NCBI RefSeq assembly: GCF_035582795.1 | Contig: NC_134367.1 | Location: forward strand, 120,988,562-121,052,561 | Direction: 5' to 3' | Length of the DNA: 64,000 nucleotides | Source of the DNA: Mycteria americana | Taxonomy: Eukaryota > Chordata > Aves > Ciconiiformes > Ciconiidae | Shown here: piece by piece, positions 25,524 to 39,130 of the stretch | Position numbering within the stretch: position 1 is the first letter of the stretch | How the letters are laid out: each line of letters opens with the position of its first letter | Position numbers and translations under genes: made by a program | The notes under the pieces: generated by a model | Databases searched by the model: none | What the model was told of the DNA's origin: nothing | The model's input: only the letters and a program-made list of their open reading frames with translations

Positions 25524-25529
25524 AATAAA
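25524..25529 (+). terminator. EHBP1: poly(A) signal AATAAA, EHBP1 proximal
   Basis: AATAAA 324 bases after the EHBP1 stop, followed by TCTGTCCTGGTTTCTGG, a plausible GU-rich downstream element. A second AATAAA follows at 25572 with GTTTTTGTCG after it. Confidence 0.5.
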
Positions 25530-26080
25530 GTCTGTCCTGGTTTCTGGAGCTGGAGGAGGGCTGAGTTTTGAAATAAATACGTTTTTGTCGTAATAGGATT
25601 AGAGAGGGGGATATAGGAAAAAAAAAATCGTGGGGAATGGTTTCATCTAGTCCTGCCATATGTAATACTTAATAAGCTACCTACATTTTATAGTTAGGTC
25701 AGATCCACCCCAGTTATTATTAAAAATGTGCTGTATTTACCAGTGTTTTATTTCAGCGGTTTTACCTTTCCCCGGGAGCAGAGCTGAGCTGCTCTGCTTC
25801 ACTCGGGGGGTTCTCGGGGCGCAAAGCCCGGGAAAGCGGCTGCGAGCGGGGCAGAGCCCGGCCCGCCCCGGGGCAGCGCGGCGCTTCCCACCCGCGTCCC
25901 CCCGCGGCCCGGGCCGCGCCGCCGCTCCGCGTTATTTATTGCGCCCGGGCCGCGTCCCCCTCCGTGCCCCGCCACCCCGCCCTGTCCGTATGCCCCCACG
26001 CGTGTCCCGCACTCGCATCGTCCCTTCGTGGAGCTCGTCTCGTTTATTTATTACAATACCGAGTCATATATACAATTTTC

Positions 26081-26086
26081 AATAAA
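26081..26086 (+). terminator. EHBP1: poly(A) signal AATAAA, EHBP1 distal
   Basis: AATAAA at the end of an AT-rich island within GC-rich DNA, about 880 bases after the stop codon. It is the candidate distal end of the EHBP1 mRNA. Confidence 0.4.
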
Positions 26087-26100
26087 AGCCGGATCTTTCT

Positions 26101-28669
26101 TACCGTAACTGCCGTTTTCCTCTTTACCTGGGAAACTTCCCCCTCCCTCCCTCCCTCCCTTCCTCCGCCGGCCGGGGAGGGGGTCCGGGGGCCGGGAAGG
26201 CCGCCCCGGCTTCACCAACGCAACGAAATCCACCGGAGGGAAAAGTTTTTCGTTTGTTTTTAATAAAACGCAAGTCGGGGAGCGGGAGGTAAAACTTTTC
26301 CCGGCGGGGCCGATGCCGCCCGCCGGCCGGCGCGGGGGATGCGCGGCCAAGGCTCCGCTGCGGCGGCGGCCGCGCAAGGAACGCACCCGCGGGAAGCTGA
26401 GCGGGCGGCGGGGCCGGAGCGAGCCGAAACCCCGCGGGGACGCGGCTGCCGTCCCGGGAGGGATCCCCCATCGCCGGCGGCTCCGGGTGCGACTGCGACC
26501 CGCTCCCACCAAAAAAAAAAAAAAAAGCCCCGCGGAGGAGGGAAGCGCCCGGCCTTATGCGACCGGCAGCCGGTGCCCGCGGGCTGCGCCGGCCCCGGGC
26601 CGGGGGGCCGGGGGCTGCCCCGGTGCCCGCCGGTGCGTTTGGCCCCGTGAGAAGTTGGGAAGGATGCGCGGAGCGCCCGGCCGCCGGGAGGGCAGGGGCG
26701 GCGGGCAGCCGGCTCCGCCGTGCCCCTCTGCCCTCTCCCCAAAAATACAGGGGCTGGGGCGGGGGAAGAGACACACGCTCCAAGGGCTCCGCGGCCGCGG
26801 AGGGCAGCGGAGGCTCAGGAGGGGAGAGGGCGGCAAAGCCCGCGGGAGCTGCCTGCCCGGCCGGGCGCCGGCGGCTGTTGAGCCCCGAAGCCTGGGGCTG
26901 CCCCCGGGGGGCGAGGGGGGCCGCGGGTGCGGGTAGGCATCCCCTCCCGGGGGGCCGGTGCTTGTCTGTCTTCTACGCGAAAAAAGTAACTCGGTCCCGG
27001 GGTTGCGGGGACAATAATTGTGTGAGTCCCCCTCCCACCCCCAGTCCGCGGCCCGGGAACCGGCCGCAAGAGCCCCCCCGCCCCGGGGCCGGCCCGAGCT
27101 GCCCTCCCTGCCCCTGCCCCTGCCCCTCCCCGCCGCCGGGGCCGGGGGGACCCGCAGGCCAGCCCCCCGCCCGGCCGCCGACCTTACCTGGGCTCCGTCC
27201 GGCGGAGGGAAGGGGGGTCGGGGGGCCGGGGCCGTCACCTCGCGGGGCGGCGAGTCCCGCGCCCGCCCTGTCCGCAGCCCCCGGCCGAGCCTGCGGGGAG
27301 GCGCCCGCAATTGGGGATTGGGCAACCGCGGTGGCTGCGGGGTTTTGGGGGGCGCAGGTACCCCCCGGTGTGTGCGCAGGGTCGCAGCCCCGGGGGGCGG
27401 CTGGTGCCCGGCAGGAGCGGGTCTGCCCCGGCGGGGTGAGGTGACGGGAAGGCGGCGGGGGGAGTGCAGCCCGGGCCGGGAGCTGCCCCGGCGGGACCGG
27501 GGCAAAACGGGGGGGGCTGGAGGGGGGGGGGAACTGCCCCCCCCAACCCTCCTTCCTCCTCCCTTTGCTTTTTGTGAATGGGCCACGGCGCCTTTGTTGC
27601 GGGAAGAAGTGCCCGTGTCGCTGACTTTGGTGGGCGAGCGGAGGAGCATGTAAACCTCCTTTTCTCTCCCCCTCGGCCCATCGTCTCCCTCCCGCCCGGA
27701 TTAGACGGTTCCCTCCTCGCCCGGGAAAAAGAGGGGAAAAGAAGAAAAAAAAAAAAAAAAAAAAAAGGGGGGGGGGGGAAGAAAAACCGCGCTTCGGTCG
27801 AGGCCGGCGGGCAGCGTCTTTGAACATTAGCTCGCTTTCAGCTCCAACTGCAATTAGAGGGAGTTGATTTGGGGAGACCAACAAAAGCCGCGCACCGGAG
27901 CCCTCGTTAGAGGTCCGGGACGGCTCCGCCGCCCGCGCGGCTGCAGCGCCCCGCTCCGCGCCCCCCCGCGCCCCCCCGCCGCCGCTCCGCGCCGGCCCCG
28001 CGCCGCTCCGCTTTCGCCGCCGCTGCGGGCAACGAGTCGGGCTGCGCGGAGCGGCGCGTCCCGTTCCCCCCCCGCCCCTCTCCCCGCCGCCCCCGGGCCG
28101 CCCCCGCCCGCTCGCCCCCCGCGGCGCGGAGCAGCCCCCGAACTCGGGACGCGCGGGGAAAGGTGCGGCCGCTGCTTCTTTATTATTATTTCAAAGCACA
28201 AAGTTTGGGCGAGGCTCCAGCCACCAGGGGGGCCGGGACCCCGCTCTCCCCGGCTCCCCCCCACTCTCCACACCGCCTCGCCCTCCGGGAGCGCCCTCCG
28301 CGCCGGCGCAGGCGCCGGCCGAAACTTTTCCGCGGTCCCGTCGGACGGGCGGGGGCGCGGAGCGGCGCAGGGGGCCGCCTGGGGGAGAGGGCAGAGCAGC
28401 GCGGGCGCGGAGCGGCTCCCCCGGCACAACTTCTCTAACGATTCCCACCCCCCTCCGCGCAGGTTGCGCGGGGTCCTGCGCGCCCACACACCACACCCCC
28501 CCCCTTACTCCACCCCCCGTTCCTCCGCCGGCCAGCTCTCCGCGCCGCCGGGGCCGGGCCGGGCACGCCGGCGGAGGGTGCGCGGGGGAGCGCGGAGCGG
28601 CGCGGAGCGGCGCGGGGCGGGGGGGGGGCGCGGAGGGAGCCGGCGCCCTGCGCTGCCATTGCCCGGGCG
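26101..28669. other. EHBP1-OTX1 intergenic CpG-rich DNA
   Basis: Very GC-rich DNA between the EHBP1 3' end and the presumed OTX1 promoter. It contains (CCCT)n near 26142-26160, an A16 run at about 26511-26526, a poly(A)/poly(G) run at about 27746-27779, and a less GC-rich stretch at 27820-27890 that looks like a possible regulatory core. The many long open frames on both strands here result from lack of AT-rich stop codons: they overlap each other, have low-complexity Pro/Arg/Gly/Ala products and no splice or start support. Confidence 0.6.
27746..27779. repeat. poly(A)/poly(G) tract
   Basis: An A-run of about 20 is followed directly by a G-run of about 12 in the CpG island, the same A-then-G pattern as at 231 and 12490. 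Confidence 0.75.
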
Positions 28670-28821
28670 GCTGTCAGTCAGGCGGGGAGCGGCCGGGGAT
28701 TGGCGCCGGGCTGGTTACGCAGACGCTTTGCGCGCACATACAAGGCTAGGGCCGGGGGTAGGTGATCAATCCTCATCAGGGCCGCGGCTCCATCGCCCCG
28801 ACAGCGCGGGCCGCCGGCAAG
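28670..28821 (+). promoter_or_regulatory. OTX1: Candidate OTX1 promoter / non-coding first exon
   Basis: A less repetitive stretch inside the CpG island with an inverted CCAAT box (GATTGG, 28698-28703) and no TATA box. It ends at a possible donor CAAG|GTAATG (exon end 28821). The first OTX1 coding exon is preceded by a strong acceptor at 30004-30005, so at least one upstream non-coding exon is expected, as in mammalian OTX1. This is the best-looking donor seen, but an alternative GCAG|GTGAGG lies at 29014/29015. Confidence 0.25.
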
Positions 28822-29822
28822 GTAATGCGGGGCGCCCCGACAAGTTGGGGGTGCGCGGCTCGGCTTCGGGCATCGCCCCCCCCCCCCGGCCCCCTCCCCT
28901 GCCCGCCTCTCACCTGCCCGACCCCCCGCCCGCCCCCTCCGCGCCCCCCGCCCGCTCCGCCCTGCCCTGTGCGCAGCCCCCGCCGCGGCGGTCGCTCCGC
29001 AGGTGGCCGCGCAGGTGAGGCGGGCGGGGGCGGCGGGCATCGCGCTCCCCGACGGGGCGGGCGGCGGCGGGACGGAGCGGGCCCGCGGTACCGGCACCGC
29101 ACGCGGGGTGTGTGTGCGGGCGTGGGCACGGCCGGGTCGGGGCTGCCCCGGGATTTTCCTCTTTCCCTCTTCTCTTCTCCTTCTATTTCCCGCTTTCCCC
29201 CTCTGGCCGCCCGGGACGGTCCCGCTCCGCCGCGCTCCCCGGCAAAGTTATGCAACGCCGGGTCACGGCGCTGCCGCCCGACCTGCGCCTGGCCCCGGCC
29301 CGCCGGGGAGGGGGAGCCCCTCGCCCCCACCCCAGAACTTACCACCTCCGCGGGCCGGGCGGCCGCCGTGCCGCCGGGGGGGTCCCGGCCTCGGCAGCGG
29401 GGGCCGCGCCCGGGGTCTCTCCGCCCCTTCCTCCCCTCCGCGTTTATCTGCTGCCTTTGGCCACCGAGCCCGGCCGCTGCCTCCCGAGCCGGCGGCCGCC
29501 GGGTCCCGTGTCCCCCCCGGCTCTGCCGGAGCCCCCCCAGCCCCAGGACGGGCCCCGCCGCCATCCCGGCCCGGGCTGCCGGCGCCTGCCGCCCGCCCGG
29601 GTGCCTGCGCTCTCCCTCTTCCTTTTTCCCTTTTTAACTCTTATCCATTTCTAATTAAAACGTCCCCGTCTGCTCGCTTTTAAATTAATTATACTTCCCT
29701 CCTCTGGTACCTCCTTTTGATTCCTAATCCAATTATCTTTTTAAATAATTGCTTTATCTCTCCCCATCGCCGGCCACTGTTGCCTCCCGGCACTTGCGCG
29801 CAACTCGCCTTCGTTTAAAAGA

Positions 29823-29845
29823 AAATAATAATAATAATAATAATA

Positions 29846-29880
<35 letters not shown>
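29823..29880. repeat. (AAT)n microsatellite
   Basis: About 18 tandem AAT units, interrupted once by AGT near 29849, in the OTX1 5' region just upstream of the coding exon's acceptor. Such an array is likely to vary in length between individuals. Confidence 0.9.
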
Positions 29881-29881
<1 letters not shown>

Positions 29882-30005
29882 ATTTACGACCAAAGGCCGC
29901 CTGCCCGGTGCCGCCGCGCCGGGCTCCGCGCAGCCCCCGGGGCGCCCCTCGGCCGGACTCGGGGCGGCCGGACCCCTAACCCGCCTCTCTCCGCTCTCTC
30001 CCCAG

Positions 30006-30392
30006 GCGCTCCGGCCTCGCATCTGCGCGGGGAAGAAATCTGCCTTTTTGTTTCCCGATCCTCGTTGTTGTTTTAATTTTTTTTTTCTTTTTTTTTCCCT
30101 TTTTTCCTCCCCCCTCCCTTTGCCTGCGATCGCTTGAGGACCTCGCGGCAGTGACGGCGGGACGGAACGAAAAAAACTCTTTTTAGGCCGATTTTGTGCT
30201 CCGTTTTTTAATTGTTGTTGGCTTTTAATTTTTTGCCTCTTGCTTGGGTTTTTTCGAGGGTTCTTTTTGTTGAGGCTTTTTTTTTCTTTTCCTCCTTTTA
30301 CCCCCTCCCCACCCCAGACATTTAATTTTTTTTTTTTTAAAATTTTTTTTTTTTTCTGCGGGACTTTGGAGGAAACCTGCCCGGCTTTTAGC
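30006..30392 (+). other. OTX1: OTX1 5' UTR part of first coding exon
   Basis: A pyrimidine tract with CCCCAG ending at 30005 makes a strong splice acceptor. The following 387 bases are T-rich and lead to the ATG at 30393. This implies the coding exon is not the first exon and that transcription starts further upstream. Confidence 0.5.
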
Positions 30393-32697
<2,305 letters not shown>

Positions 32698-33140
32698 GCG
32701 GCTCACCACCGTCCCCCCTCAGCCACCATGTCCCCGCGCCCGGGGTCTCCCCGCTGCCTCCCAGGCAGGACTCTGGCTCCGGCTCTTCCTCCTCTTCCTC
32801 CTCTTTCCCCCTCTTCGTTAGCAGTGGCGATGCCACGGGGGGGGTCCTGCCACCCCTGTCTCTACTGACTGATATTTATTTGCTTCCTGCGCCCCTCCAG
32901 CGGGTTTATTATAATTATTATTTTTTTAAATGCAACAGAAGAGGAGTTTTAAAAAAAAAAAAAAAAATTAAAAGCCTAGCGTCTCCCCTGCTGCCTGCCC
33001 CTGGGCAGAGGCGCAGGCTGGCTCCTGCCCTGCCGGTGCCCCCCCAACTTCATGCGGGGACCCTCACCCCCCCACCGGTGGGGGAGCCCCCAGCTTGCCG
33101 GTCCTGTACAGCCTCTTGCTGCTGGGAGCGGTGGGATAGA

Positions 33141-33148
33141 TGTAAATA
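33141..33148 (+). promoter_or_regulatory. OTX1: Pumilio response element in OTX1 3' UTR
   Basis: TGTAAATA matches the PUF-protein consensus UGUANAUA and sits in the most balanced, conserved-looking part of the 3' UTR. The motif is seen; regulation by Pumilio is inference. Confidence 0.3.
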
Positions 33149-33848
33149 CTAGGTCCGTTCCAGTGACCATGATTATTTTTAGTTGATGCTGTTGGGTTGG
33201 CATTTATCTAGAGTCTAACGTGGAACAGAACTTTAAAAAAAAAAAAAATCTTTTTTTTAATTTTAATTTTCTTCCCTGAAAATGAATCTTTCTCTGTCTG
33301 GCATCCTCCGTCCATCCTTGAGGGCTCTGCATGAGCTTGGCCGTGCCGTCCTGGGGCTGGGGGAGAAGGGGTCAGCAGCTCAGGGGGGTGCCCAGAGGGG
33401 AGGCAAAGGGGGAGGGAAGGGCTGCCCAGCTGATCTGCAACCTGCAGACCAAAAAAACCCAAAACTTTTGGAAAAAAATTTAAAAAATAATAAAAAGGAA
33501 AGAAAAAAAAGCAGTAAAAAAATAAAAGTTTGGGTGTATTTCTTGGGGGGGAGGGTTGCAGGAGGTTGCAGCTCTGTTTTGGGTTTGGGGGGGGCATGAC
33601 TTTTTGGGGGTGTGTTTTTTGGTTTGGTTATTTTGGGTTTTTAGCCCCTTCTGTCAGTTGGTGTGTCTTCATGGGTCTGGGCTGCAGCCCTGCCGCCTGG
33701 CTGCCTTACCTGCCCCAGGCCGGTGCTTTCCAGCAGCTTTGCCCCGTAAGGGGAGAGGGACTGTGTACATGTGATTTTTGATGCAGTAACCCCACACTTA
33801 CCCCTTCAACTGTAAGGCAACCCCCCCCCTTTCCTTTCCCCCCACCCC

Positions 33849-33854
33849 AATAAA
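33849..33854 (+). terminator. OTX1: OTX1 poly(A) signal AATAAA
   Basis: AATAAA is followed within about 20 bases by GCGGTGGTGTCCTGTCC, a GU-rich downstream element. It marks the likely OTX1 3' end, about 1.15 kb after the stop codon, and coincides with the end of the CpG-rich domain. Confidence 0.75.
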
Positions 33855-33875
33855 ATCCAAACTAATCAACGCGGT

Positions 33876-35390
33876 GGTGTCCTGTCCTCCTTCCTCCCCT
33901 CTGCCTCCTCTTCCCCAGGAAACTTCCCTGTGGGGTTGAGGTGCTGGGAAATGCTTCCAGGGGGGTCCCAGCAGGATTGGGGTGGGGGTGTGATGAGTTT
34001 GCAAGTGCTCTAGAGTGGGGACCCCCCCACTGACTCTGCTTTTATGCTGCTTGACACTGTTAATTGGTTACTGATTTATTGCTGCACAGCGGTGCCAGCG
34101 GGACCCGCGGGATGGGCACACGTGGGCTGAAACAGCAAAAACCCACGTGGTGGGGCAGCCCACCAGAGTTGGGACCCACAGGCAGGCATGGGTGGTGGTG
34201 GGGTGCGAGGCCCACTCGGATGTAGAGCTAAGCAGACAGACACCTGGCCCCTGTGCAGGTGCAGGGAGGGATGCTCAGCACCCGTGCTTCCAGCACTGGC
34301 TCCCGGCATTCCCCTCCTTAGCCGCTGCCAGCTGCGATCTAGCTGGGGAAGGGGGGAATGAATTATTTACCATGACAATCTCCCCCCCTTTTTTTTTCCC
34401 AGACCTTCCCTGCAGTTGTTGGAGGCTGCCTGCTGGTGCTGGGGCTGTTCCCACTTCCATGGGACTGGGGCCGAGGGGACCACTGTGGCCACTGCTACCC
34501 TGCTTGGGCCACTGATGCGCTGCGGGGGGCATCCCAAAATTCCCATCCTCCTCCCTGTGGTGTTGCAGCAGTGCCCACTGCAGCCGGGAGCTCTGGGGCT
34601 GTGCTGTGTGCCCCCATCCCTGGTGTCCCCAGGTACCCCTTAGGGCAGCAAGGGGTGCCAAGGCCCTGGTGTGCTCTGGGTGGCCACTTTGGGGAGGGTT
34701 TGCACCACCCTGTAACCCTCCCAGCATCCCGGTGGGGTGCGAACGGGGCTGGCAATGTGCTGCTGCGGCTGCTGGGAAATGGGCTGCAGTGGGAAAAACC
34801 AGCGGGGTCGGCCCCAGGTGCCACCAGTACAAGCCCCATGCATCCTTCCAGGGTCAGGGCCACGACACAGCCCCGAGGCGGGGGATGGCCAATGGCCTCC
34901 AGCACCCACGGGGCGCAGCAGGGAGAGATGGGAGGGGACTGGGGCCGCTGAGTCGATTTTAGGGGATTTTTCTTTAAATGGCTGTTTTCTTGTTGGGTCC
35001 TTCAGTGCATAGCTATATATATATATATACATATATTTAAGTATTTTTATATGTCTATACATATAAAATAATTATTCTCTTCTGCAAGCACTAGCGAGGC
35101 ACTCATCACCCCAAAGAGCGGCTGTACAGGCAGTCTGAGGGAGGACCACGCGTGCTGGGTATGAGTGCCCATCAGCCTATGTGTCCCCAAGCATTTCTTT
35201 TACAGGGAAGAGGTTATTACAGCCCTCCCAGAGCTGTAAAAGAAATAAATCTGTGCTGGACACAAAGTGAACTGAAGTTGCCCTCCCAAATTTAGTGAGC
35301 ACCTGAGAGACAAGAGCCAGCAGGTGTATAACACCCCCCCAACACACACACTTCTTCTTTAAACAAAGTTTACACACACTTCGTCTTCCT
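33876..35390. other. Intergenic DNA downstream of OTX1
   Basis: GC-rich, C- and G-run-containing sequence with an AT-dinucleotide tract at about 35013-35036. No gene, splice pattern or transposon was recognised. Overlapping open frames on both strands at 34.1-35.0 kb look compositional. Confidence 0.55.
35013..35036. repeat. (AT)n microsatellite
   Basis: Alternating AT with one AC interruption. Confidence 0.75.
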
Positions 35391-35391
35391 C

Positions 35392-35505
35392 AAAAGATGT
35401 GGCACTTAGGGACATGGTTTAATGGGACTTGGCAGCATTAAGTTTATGGTGGGACTTGATGATCTTAAAGGTCTTTTCCAACCTAAATGAATCTATCATG
35501 CTATA
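35392..35505 (+). mobile_element. CR1 LINE 3' end fragment
   Basis: The segment starts 'gatgtggcacttagggacat', runs through 'ggacttgatgatcttaaagg' and 'tcttttccaacctaaatga', and ends with 'atctatcatgctat'. This is the hallmark 3' terminus of avian CR1 elements, whose tail is a degenerate ATTCTATG-type repeat. Only the 3' UTR remains (5' truncated), in + orientation. Confidence 0.85.
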
Positions 35506-35509
35506 AAAA

Positions 35510-37039
35510 TTGTGTTCCATTATAACTCAGGAAATCAGCGCTGCTGAGAGACGTACATGGGAGGGGAGCCTGAATTTTGCTCCCTTGGTTTCGGTGACAT
35601 GGTCCTAAACCTCTTCATCCACTGTCCCATGGTGTAGCTGGGTCCAGGATCTGCTTCGGAGTTTGGGTCTCTGAGGGGTCCCATGGCCCCCAGGGGAATC
35701 CCCCCTCTGATTTGGGCACCCAGCACCCTGCAGCACCCGGTGCTGCAGCCTGGTGGCTTCTCCAGCATCCCCCACACCACGATTTGGGCTGTGGGCATTT
35801 TCCAGTCCTGCTCATGCAGACCTGGAGCATGGCAGCGGGGCTGGTCGCTGAGCCTGGCTGGCAGCAGGGGCGCAGAGGAGACCTTTTCCTGATCACAGCA
35901 AATAATGGCTTTGCCCTCGACACCTGCCTTCATTTTTAAATTTTTTTTTGTTGCATTTCTCCCAGCCCTGGAGTTTCTTCAAAGGTCGACGAGCACGACT
36001 TGAGTGGGTAAAACAACTAAAATTGTGTATTTTTTTTCCTCATATTGGGTAGAAAACCCCTGGAAAAACGGCAAGGTGACTAACCAGCACATTGCCCACT
36101 GGTGAGCCAAGTGTGGTCAGGCCTCGTCCTCCCTCTGCTGCCCGTGGGTCAGTACCAGCAGAGCAGGCAAGATGTGACTTGTGCCCGTCAGCAGGTGAGC
36201 ATGGGCCGGGGAAGGTTGTGCCTGGGTTTTTGGGGGGCCCCAGCACACACCCCACCCCCCCCACCCCCCCATTTCACCAGCGGTACACCCACACTGCTGG
36301 GGCTTGGGTGGCAGAGAAAACTTCTCCCACCGTGGGCTTCTGCGAGCCTTGAACAGGCGCTGCCGCCCCGAGCACAAGTCTTGGCAGGTAAAGCAGCATG
36401 CTTGCTGCCTGGTGCCCGGCTCCAGGAGCAGGCGCCGGCGGGATCGTGGGCCTTTTTTTTTTGGGCAGCCTTGTTGTGAAACAGCCACCTGGGTGACTCA
36501 GTGCCTCACGTCTCAAGCAAGAAAGCTGTTGGGTGCACGGCTACTATTAGTATTATTTCTTTTTAAATAGCATTTGCTGCTGGATCATGGTGCCGCACGA
36601 GCGCACCAGGGACTGGTGCCGTGGTGCCGAGACGCCGGGTTACCCGACACAAGTGTGGTGAAGCTCCTGCCTCTCGCCCGAGTGCTGGCAGCTGCCTGTT
36701 CCAAAGGCTGGTGGTGCTTTCCTGCCTTTAAGTCAAGGGCCAGGACTTGTGGAGGTTGGCAAAGAGGGGCAAGGGGGGCAATACTACCCAGCTTGGGCTG
36801 TCATTAATTTTTTGCTTGGTGCTTCATGGACCTGAAATAGTTTATGAACTATTTGCCCTGAGTGGAGTCCCTGCTTGGAAAGCTTTGCTTTTAAACCCTC
36901 CGTGTGTGGTAGGGAGCTGTGACAAGTGATGATTTGAACATGCTTAGTGGTACCTGGCCATGCAAAGGTGGGCAGAGGCTGGGCAGGGTTGCTGCTGGCT
37001 GGGGTGGCTGACCGCTGGTTCAGGTGCAGGGCGTGCTTT
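35510..37039. other. Intergenic DNA, no gene seen
   Basis: Moderately GC-rich sequence with short open frames on both strands but no convincing codon bias, splice pair or transposon. A C-run lies near 36247-36268 and a T-run near 36455-36463. Confidence 0.5.
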
Positions 37040-39130
37040 GGGGGATGCAAAGTGTTAAGGCCGAGCGTGAATTAAATAATTAAAAATTATAATTTTCAAT
37101 TATGTTATAAGTTTCAGGAGACATACCGACTAACACGACTTATTACAGTTATTTTGTAGACAGTCTTTCTGGCAGGGCACAAAGAAAACAGATGATTACC
37201 ACTGAATAAGGAGCCATCGCACCTGACCATTTGTGGTTTTCCCTGTGCTGACCTCTACGTTAGCCAGTCACTGCTAATTCATGCACTTTGAGTAGCAATT
37301 AATGCACATAAAATACCACATTAGTTCCAAATCTGTTTTGAATTTGTCAATAAAAATCTGCCGGCGTAACTCCCAGCTGAGGAACCTGCTATGCTGGAGA
37401 GCTCTTCTTTCATGTCGTGTGGTCGAGCACAAAAAGCTGCGGGGAAGGAGGAGGGTGAAAACGGTCAGAGGGCTGAAGCCTAAAGGAAAGCATATGCCTT
37501 TTTCCAGTTAAATCCTCATTCAACACTTTTTTTTTCCAGGACAGACAGGACTTTTCCAAGAAAGCCATGAGAGGATTTTTTTTTTTTAATGAAAAACTGC
37601 AATTTTAGGAAACAGCATTCTGGATCTTATGTACATTTCTAGTATCACTTCCTGTATATTTTTAAGCTGAAATCCTCTTAGCATGCAAAGTAAATAGATT
37701 ATGATATACTGAAGGATTAAGAATCACTGTCTGGTGTCAGATTAATCCCTCATATAGACCATCACTTGTACTGACAGAAATATGGCTGCAATTCAGCAAA
37801 ATAGCTGTACGGCGAAGCAATGCATCGCAGCGTCTTATGCAGAACAAGCGTGCGATCGCCGTGGTCCATCGTTGTGCCGTGTGTATTTCAGAAATTAAAT
37901 TTAAATCTATAGGACATTAAAGGCGCACTCCCCACCAAGTGCTGCGTGATGCACAGCCATTACAGGCATGGCTCTGCGCGGGGAGGCAATGCAGCAGCCT
38001 GCTCTGTTTCAAAGCTCTCTTTATTAATTTTTCCCTCTTGAGTGTACAAAAACCTATGCATTGCAGCCCATTTGCTCCCTTCAACCTGCAAAGGAGAAAG
38101 AAGTCTCCTTCAAATATACTCAGGGAAAGGTGCCGATTCAGATAAAGTGCCAAAATGGGGTGGGAGTTTTTCTGGTGCGATCAAAATCGCCCGTTGTGCA
38201 GCTGAAATTCAGCAGGATTTTGGCTCGTAGGGGAAAATGGCTGACCGAGAGTGAGCACAAACATTTTATTTGGGTAAATGCAGAATTTTTGTTAATAAAG
38301 TACTTCTAATGGCTTGTGGTTTGTTTTTTTTAATACTGTGCTTTTATTTTCAGTCCATTCATCATATAAATTCATTTGTTGTACAAAACCGATTTCAAGA
38401 AACTCTCTGGCTTTGGGTTGCAACCACCCGGTGCTCCCAAAAAAAGATCAAGCTTAACCCACACGCGTGCCTACAGTAGAGCACAAAAAAATCTGTGTCC
38501 GTACACGCTGCACCTGATCAAATGGTGGGAAGAAAGATGTGCAACGATGCTTGCCCCTGTCTTCACCATCACAAAAAAACTAGAGGGCTGAAACAGGTTA
38601 CGTTACCTTCTCAGTGCATTTTCTCTTCGTGGTTAGAGGCTGCAGATTAAAATCTGGACTCCAATGGAATGATGTTTAAGAGGCTCCGTGTCTTTTTTCA
38701 AGGCAAAATAATGGTTATTCAACTAAGATGATATATCTAGATATGAAAATTGAGAGCATTCTTCGAAAAATGCTGCCGACTGTGAAAGGCTGCTCTTTCA
38801 CAGAGGTATCCTGAGTGAAGATTTTATCTGCTGGTATCTCAATAGGACGGTTTTCAGAGCCTTAAGTGGAAATTCAAATCTGCTTCCAGGCGAAGATTGT
38901 TAAAATATATAATGCACCGAGAATTACAGACTTTCCCCTGAGAAGTTTATAGATTCATCCAATAACCCCCGCCCCCAAATTTTCCAGCATTGCTTTTGTA
39001 TGGTAAATGGGGATCTGCAATTACTCCCTTTTTTAATGTCTTTGAACGACACAATGAAAACGTCACCACATTGCCCTCCATAAGCAAACATGGGGCAGTT
39101 TGCGCACGGACACATTCATGCTAACCCAGA
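37040..39130. promoter_or_regulatory. Candidate conserved regulatory block downstream of OTX1
   Basis: Composition changes abruptly to AT-rich, repeat-free, balanced sequence with many homeodomain-like cores: TAATTA-like elements at 37075-37105, AGCAATTAATGCAC near 37293, GGATTA at 37714-37719 and TAATCC at 37743-37748. It also holds POU/SOX-like motifs and an ATGCATCGCAG cluster near 37820. Three sub-blocks stand out: 37060-37370, 37600-37930 and 38600-39130. It begins 3 kb past the OTX1 3' end. Coding potential is absent. The call is from texture and context; no alignment was run. Confidence 0.4.

Larger units (their letters stand above)
25201..26100 (+). other. EHBP1: EHBP1 3' UTR (probable)
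   Basis: Sequence after the EHBP1 stop codon falls back to AT-rich composition in places. It carries several poly(A) signals: AATAAA at 25524-25529, 25572-25577 and 26081-26086. The last, after an AT-rich stretch at about 26040-26086, could mark the distal 3' end. A (GAAA)n run lies at about 25277-25292. The exact cleavage site cannot be told from sequence alone. Confidence 0.55.
32698..33875 (+). other. OTX1: OTX1 3' UTR
   Basis: From the stop codon to just past the AATAAA at 33849. It contains an A17 run at about 32951-32967 (a likely internal priming site) and a balanced stretch at 33120-33230 that looks conserved. Further A-rich segments lie near 33232-33248 and 33460-33530. The last 600 bases are G- and T-rich. 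Confidence 0.75.

Noticed and set aside
26555-27649. 364-codon minus-strand open frame, with other frames over 200 codons, in 24-31 kb
   Set aside because: They overlap on several frames and both strands in a GC-rich CpG island where stop codons are rare; the products are Pro/Arg/Gly/Ala low complexity with no domains.
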